From contig JAISUX010000132.1 in NCBI GenBank assembly GCA_031271805.1, positions 1 through 33,101 of the forward strand: DNA of 33,101 bases. The letters are read 5' to 3'. This DNA comes from Tannerella sp. (GTDB lineage Bacteria > Bacteroidota > Bacteroidia > Bacteroidales > Tannerellaceae). Below, piece by piece: positions 30,808 through 33,101 of the stretch (positions are counted from its first letter, which is position 1; each line of letters opens with the position of its first letter). The translations under genes and the position numbers were made by a program. Under the pieces are notes generated by a model that was not told the DNA's origin, did no database searches, and saw only the letters and a list, made by a program, of their open reading frames with translations.

Positions 30808-32916
30808 ATGAGGTTATCAATTTTTCTATTAATCCTTCCGGTTGTTATTTGCACGGCCGGCACGAAGGACATGCAGACTGTCAAACGCAATATCCTCGAA
30901 CTGAACCACTCGGATCGGTATGATGCTGTGAATGACTTTCGCACCGGCGGGCGCAACAAATCGTCGGACGAAACAGTCCGCCAATACATCGAAACTCAAC
31001 TGCCGGACGGCTCGTGGAACGATTTGAATTACCAGGACACAGGACGTAGCCTTTGGGATCCGGGCGCTCACGCAAGCCGCCTGACAGCCATGGCAACGGC
31101 ATATTGCGACAAGGCTTCGGCGTTTTACCGCAAAAAGACTGTTTCATCGCAGATTCATCGCGGAATGAAATATTTCTTTGACGGTAAATTCGTCTGTACA
31201 AACTGGTGGTACAATCAAATCGGAGTGCCCAAAACCCTCGGAATGCTCTTTCTTCTTATCGAAAACGAATTGAGCAAGTGGGAATACAACGAGGCCATAA
31301 AATACATGTCGAATGCGAAGTTCGGCATGACGGGGCAAAACAGCGCATGGCTCGCCGAAAACGTACTCGTTCGCGCCATTCTGCAAAAGGACGAAAAACT
31401 GTTCCTCGAAGCTCGCGACTATATACTCAAAGAGCTGACTGTCAGCCAAAACGGCGAGGGTATTCGTCCGGACATGAGTTTCCACCAGCACGGACCGCAA
31501 CAACAGTTCGGGAACTACGGCTTGTCATACGCCACTTCACAGTCTTACTGGGCAAGGGTCTTTCGCGGCACGGCGTATGCGTTGTCGCAGGAACAGATCG
31601 ACGTCATCAGGAATTATTTGCTCGGCGGACTGCAATGGACATGCTGGAAAGGCTATATGGATGTCGGTTCATGCGGGCGACAATTCACTCCCAACGCCCA
31701 AAGTTCAAAGGCTAAAGGCTTGGGTACGGCTCTGTCGCACATGATTGTCGCTGATCCCGAAAGAGCCGACGAATACCGTAAAGCGCTCGAACGCAATGTT
31801 TTAGCTTCGACGCCTGATAACGACTTGACCGGTTACCGTTTCTTCAACTATTCCGACTATGGCATATACCGTACTAAAAGTTGGGGCGCCGGATTGAAAA
31901 TGAGTTCCGTCCGTACCATCGGCGCCGAAATCATCAATTATGAGAATCTCCTCGGACGCTATCTCGGCGATGGAAGCCTCTTTATCTATCGCGATGGCGA
32001 CGAATACAGCGACATTTTCCCTGTTTGGGAGTGGTCACTGCTGCCGGGTGTTACTTGCTGCTACACCGATTCGATGTTCCCTGGCGTCATAATGAGCAAA
32101 TATTATCGTAATAACGACGATTTCATCGGAGGTATTTCGGGCGAACGTACAGGCATATCGACCATAATTGCAAATGACACCGGCATTTATGCAAAGAAAT
32201 CGTATTTCTTCACCGAAAAAGCCGTTGTTTGCATTGGGAGCGACATTCGTAGCGACGAAAAATACGAAATAACAACATCCATTGAGCAAAAACGTCGCAA
32301 AGGGGATATCTATACCCGACAAACAGCTGAAGGTCAGGCGATTTATCATGACGGCATGGCATATCACATACTCGGCAAGGCCTTACTCAATACTAAAAGC
32401 GGCAATGCGACAGGCAGCTGGCAGTTAGTTGCGCAAGTGTTAAGCCCTGAGACGGTCGAAAAAGATGTGTTCGGATTGTGGATAAATCACGGCGTAAAGC
32501 CTCAAAACGCCTCCTACGCCTATATGATTTTCCCCGACATCGGCAAAGATAATTGGACTGCCGACATCGAAACGTCCGGAATCAGCATCCTCGAACAGAG
32601 CGAAAAAACTCATGCAATAGCGGCTGAAAACCTCATCCAGGCAGTGTTTTTCGCACCTTCATCGTTGAGAATCTCGACCGACAACGTCCTCGCAGCCGGG
32701 ACTCCGTGCATAATCATGCTCGAAAACCTCGGCTCCAAGCATAAATTGTCGGTCGCCGAACCAACACAGAAACTATCCGGAATAACACTCGAATTAAATG
32801 GCCGGTATAGCGGGAAATACTGCTCATACAACAGTTCAACGATGCAAACAGTAATAGCAATCCCTACCGGCGACGCAAAAGGCGAAACAATATCTTTCGA
32901 AATCTCAAAAGAGTAA
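30808..32916 (+). CDS. PL8-family lyase, chondroitinase AC-like
   Basis: A 702-residue exported polysaccharide lyase with a signal peptide (MRLSIFLLILPVVICTAG). The N-terminal alpha/alpha toroid holds the substrate-binding TNWWYNQIG (Asn132) and the catalytic SFHQHGPQQQFGNYG (His228, Tyr237). Arg291 (SCGRQFTP) and Glu374 (GAEIINYENLLGRYLGDGS) follow. From memory, Pedobacter heparinus chondroitinase AC has His225, Tyr234, Arg288 and Glu371; all four are shifted here by exactly +3, and the length (about 700) agrees. The C-terminal half is beta-sandwich. It would cut chondroitin and/or hyaluronan to unsaturated disaccharides for the GH88 enzyme. It is the last gene of the operon. Hyaluronate versus chondroitin preference cannot be told from sequence. 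Confidence 0.93.
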   Translation: MRLSIFLLILPVVICTAGTKDMQTVKRNILELNHSDRYDAVNDFRTGGRNKSSDETVRQYIETQLPDGSWNDLNYQDTGRSLWDPGAHASRLTAMATAYCDKASAFYRKKTVSSQIHRGMKYFFDGKFVCTNWWYNQIGVPKTLGMLFLLIENELSKWEYNEAIKYMSNAKFGMTGQNSAWLAENVLVRAILQKDEKLFLEARDYILKELTVSQNGEGIRPDMSFHQHGPQQQFGNYGLSYATSQSYWARVFRGTAYALSQEQIDVIRNYLLGGLQWTCWKGYMDVGSCGRQFTPNAQSSKAKGLGTALSHMIVADPERADEYRKALERNVLASTPDNDLTGYRFFNYSDYGIYRTKSWGAGLKMSSVRTIGAEIINYENLLGRYLGDGSLFIYRDGDEYSDIFPVWEWSLLPGVTCCYTDSMFPGVIMSKYYRNNDDFIGGISGERTGISTIIANDTGIYAKKSYFFTEKAVVCIGSDIRSDEKYEITTSIEQKRRKGDIYTRQTAEGQAIYHDGMAYHILGKALLNTKSGNATGSWQLVAQVLSPETVEKDVFGLWINHGVKPQNASYAYMIFPDIGKDNWTADIETSGISILEQSEKTHAIAAENLIQAVFFAPSSLRISTDNVLAAGTPCIIMLENLGSKHKLSVAEPTQKLSGITLELNGRYSGKYCSYNSSTMQTVIAIPTGDAKGETISFEISKE

Positions 32917-33004
32917 CTGACAGAGAATTTTGCCCCCCCTCTAACGTTATTTAATTGAATATAAGTAGATTAAATAATTAATTAAGAAAAAAAACGGCGA
33001 CAAA

Positions 33005-33036
33005 TTTGTTTATTATTTTTTTTATCCATACCTTTG
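33005..33036 (+). promoter_or_regulatory. Promoter of tRNA-Pro
   Basis: TTTG (33005-33008), a 20-base spacer and TACCTTTG (33029-33036). The tRNA begins 15 bases after the -7 element. Confidence 0.75.
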
Positions 33037-33050
33037 CGCCCGCAAAAGTA

Positions 33051-33101
33051 CGGGGTGTAGCGCAGTCCGGTTAGCGCACCTGCTTTGGGAGCAGGGGGTC
33101 G
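33051..33101 (+). tRNA. tRNA-Pro (anticodon TGG), cut by the right edge
   Basis: The 5' half is present: acceptor strand CGGGGTG, D arm GTAGCGCAGTCCGGTTAGCGC, and the anticodon stem CCTGC/GCAGG enclosing TTTGGGA, with TGG at 33086-33088. The T arm and the 3' acceptor strand lie outside the window. Confidence 0.92.

Noticed and set aside
32947-32977. TTATTTAAT/ATTAAATAA stem after the PL8 gene as a terminator
   Set aside because: The stem is all A-T with a 13-base loop and no following T-run.

Overview
The window looks like chromosomal DNA from a member of the Bacteroidales (Bacteroidota). It has tandem SusC/SusD pairs, lipoprotein-rich glycan-degrading genes, a DUF1735 surface lipoprotein, and repeated promoters of the Bacteroidota form TTG/TTTG-N19-20-TAnnTTTG. 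I cannot name the genus.

Layout. Bases 1-398 (minus) are the start of a large surface protein that runs off the left edge. After a repeat-rich AT spacer come an AAA/DUF4143 ATPase and a SAM methyltransferase (847-2995), then tRNA-Arg(ACG) with an 18-bp hairpin. On the minus strand lie a giant 1731-codon ORF (3188-8383), mfd (8503-11856) and a UDP-glucuronate decarboxylase (11859-12806). Next are a plus-strand HTH gene (13001-13447) and a minus-strand DUF4160/DUF2442-HTH pair (13514-14162). From 14586 to 32916 runs a plus-strand polysaccharide utilization locus (PUL): SusC-SusD-SusC-SusD-DUF1735 lipoprotein, a terminator and new promoter, then two heparinase II/III-type lyases, a GH88 unsaturated glucuronyl hydrolase and a PL8 lyase. 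A partial tRNA-Pro(UGG) closes the window.

How the PUL should work. The two SusC/D pairs and the DUF1735 lipoprotein would bind and import uronic-acid-containing oligosaccharides. The PL8 and heparinase-like lyases would cut by beta-elimination, and GH88 would remove the unsaturated uronate left at the non-reducing end. The PL8 active-site residues match chondroitinase AC with a constant numbering offset, so a glycosaminoglycan such as chondroitin or hyaluronan is the best guess. No sulfatase or regulator gene lies in the window.

Most unusual feature. The 1731-codon ORF joins a GH106-like alpha-L-rhamnosidase lipoprotein to a full-length M3 peptidyl-dipeptidase (Dcp). The junction carries a slippery heptamer A_AAA_AAC, and both other reading frames stop right at the Met that would start a normal Dcp. 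It is either a real fusion, a frameshift-regulated gene pair, or the result of a one-base A-tract change. The second point of interest is the DUF4160/DUF2442-HTH pair, whose promoter spacer is filled by an 18-bp palindrome, as in an autoregulated toxin-antitoxin operon.
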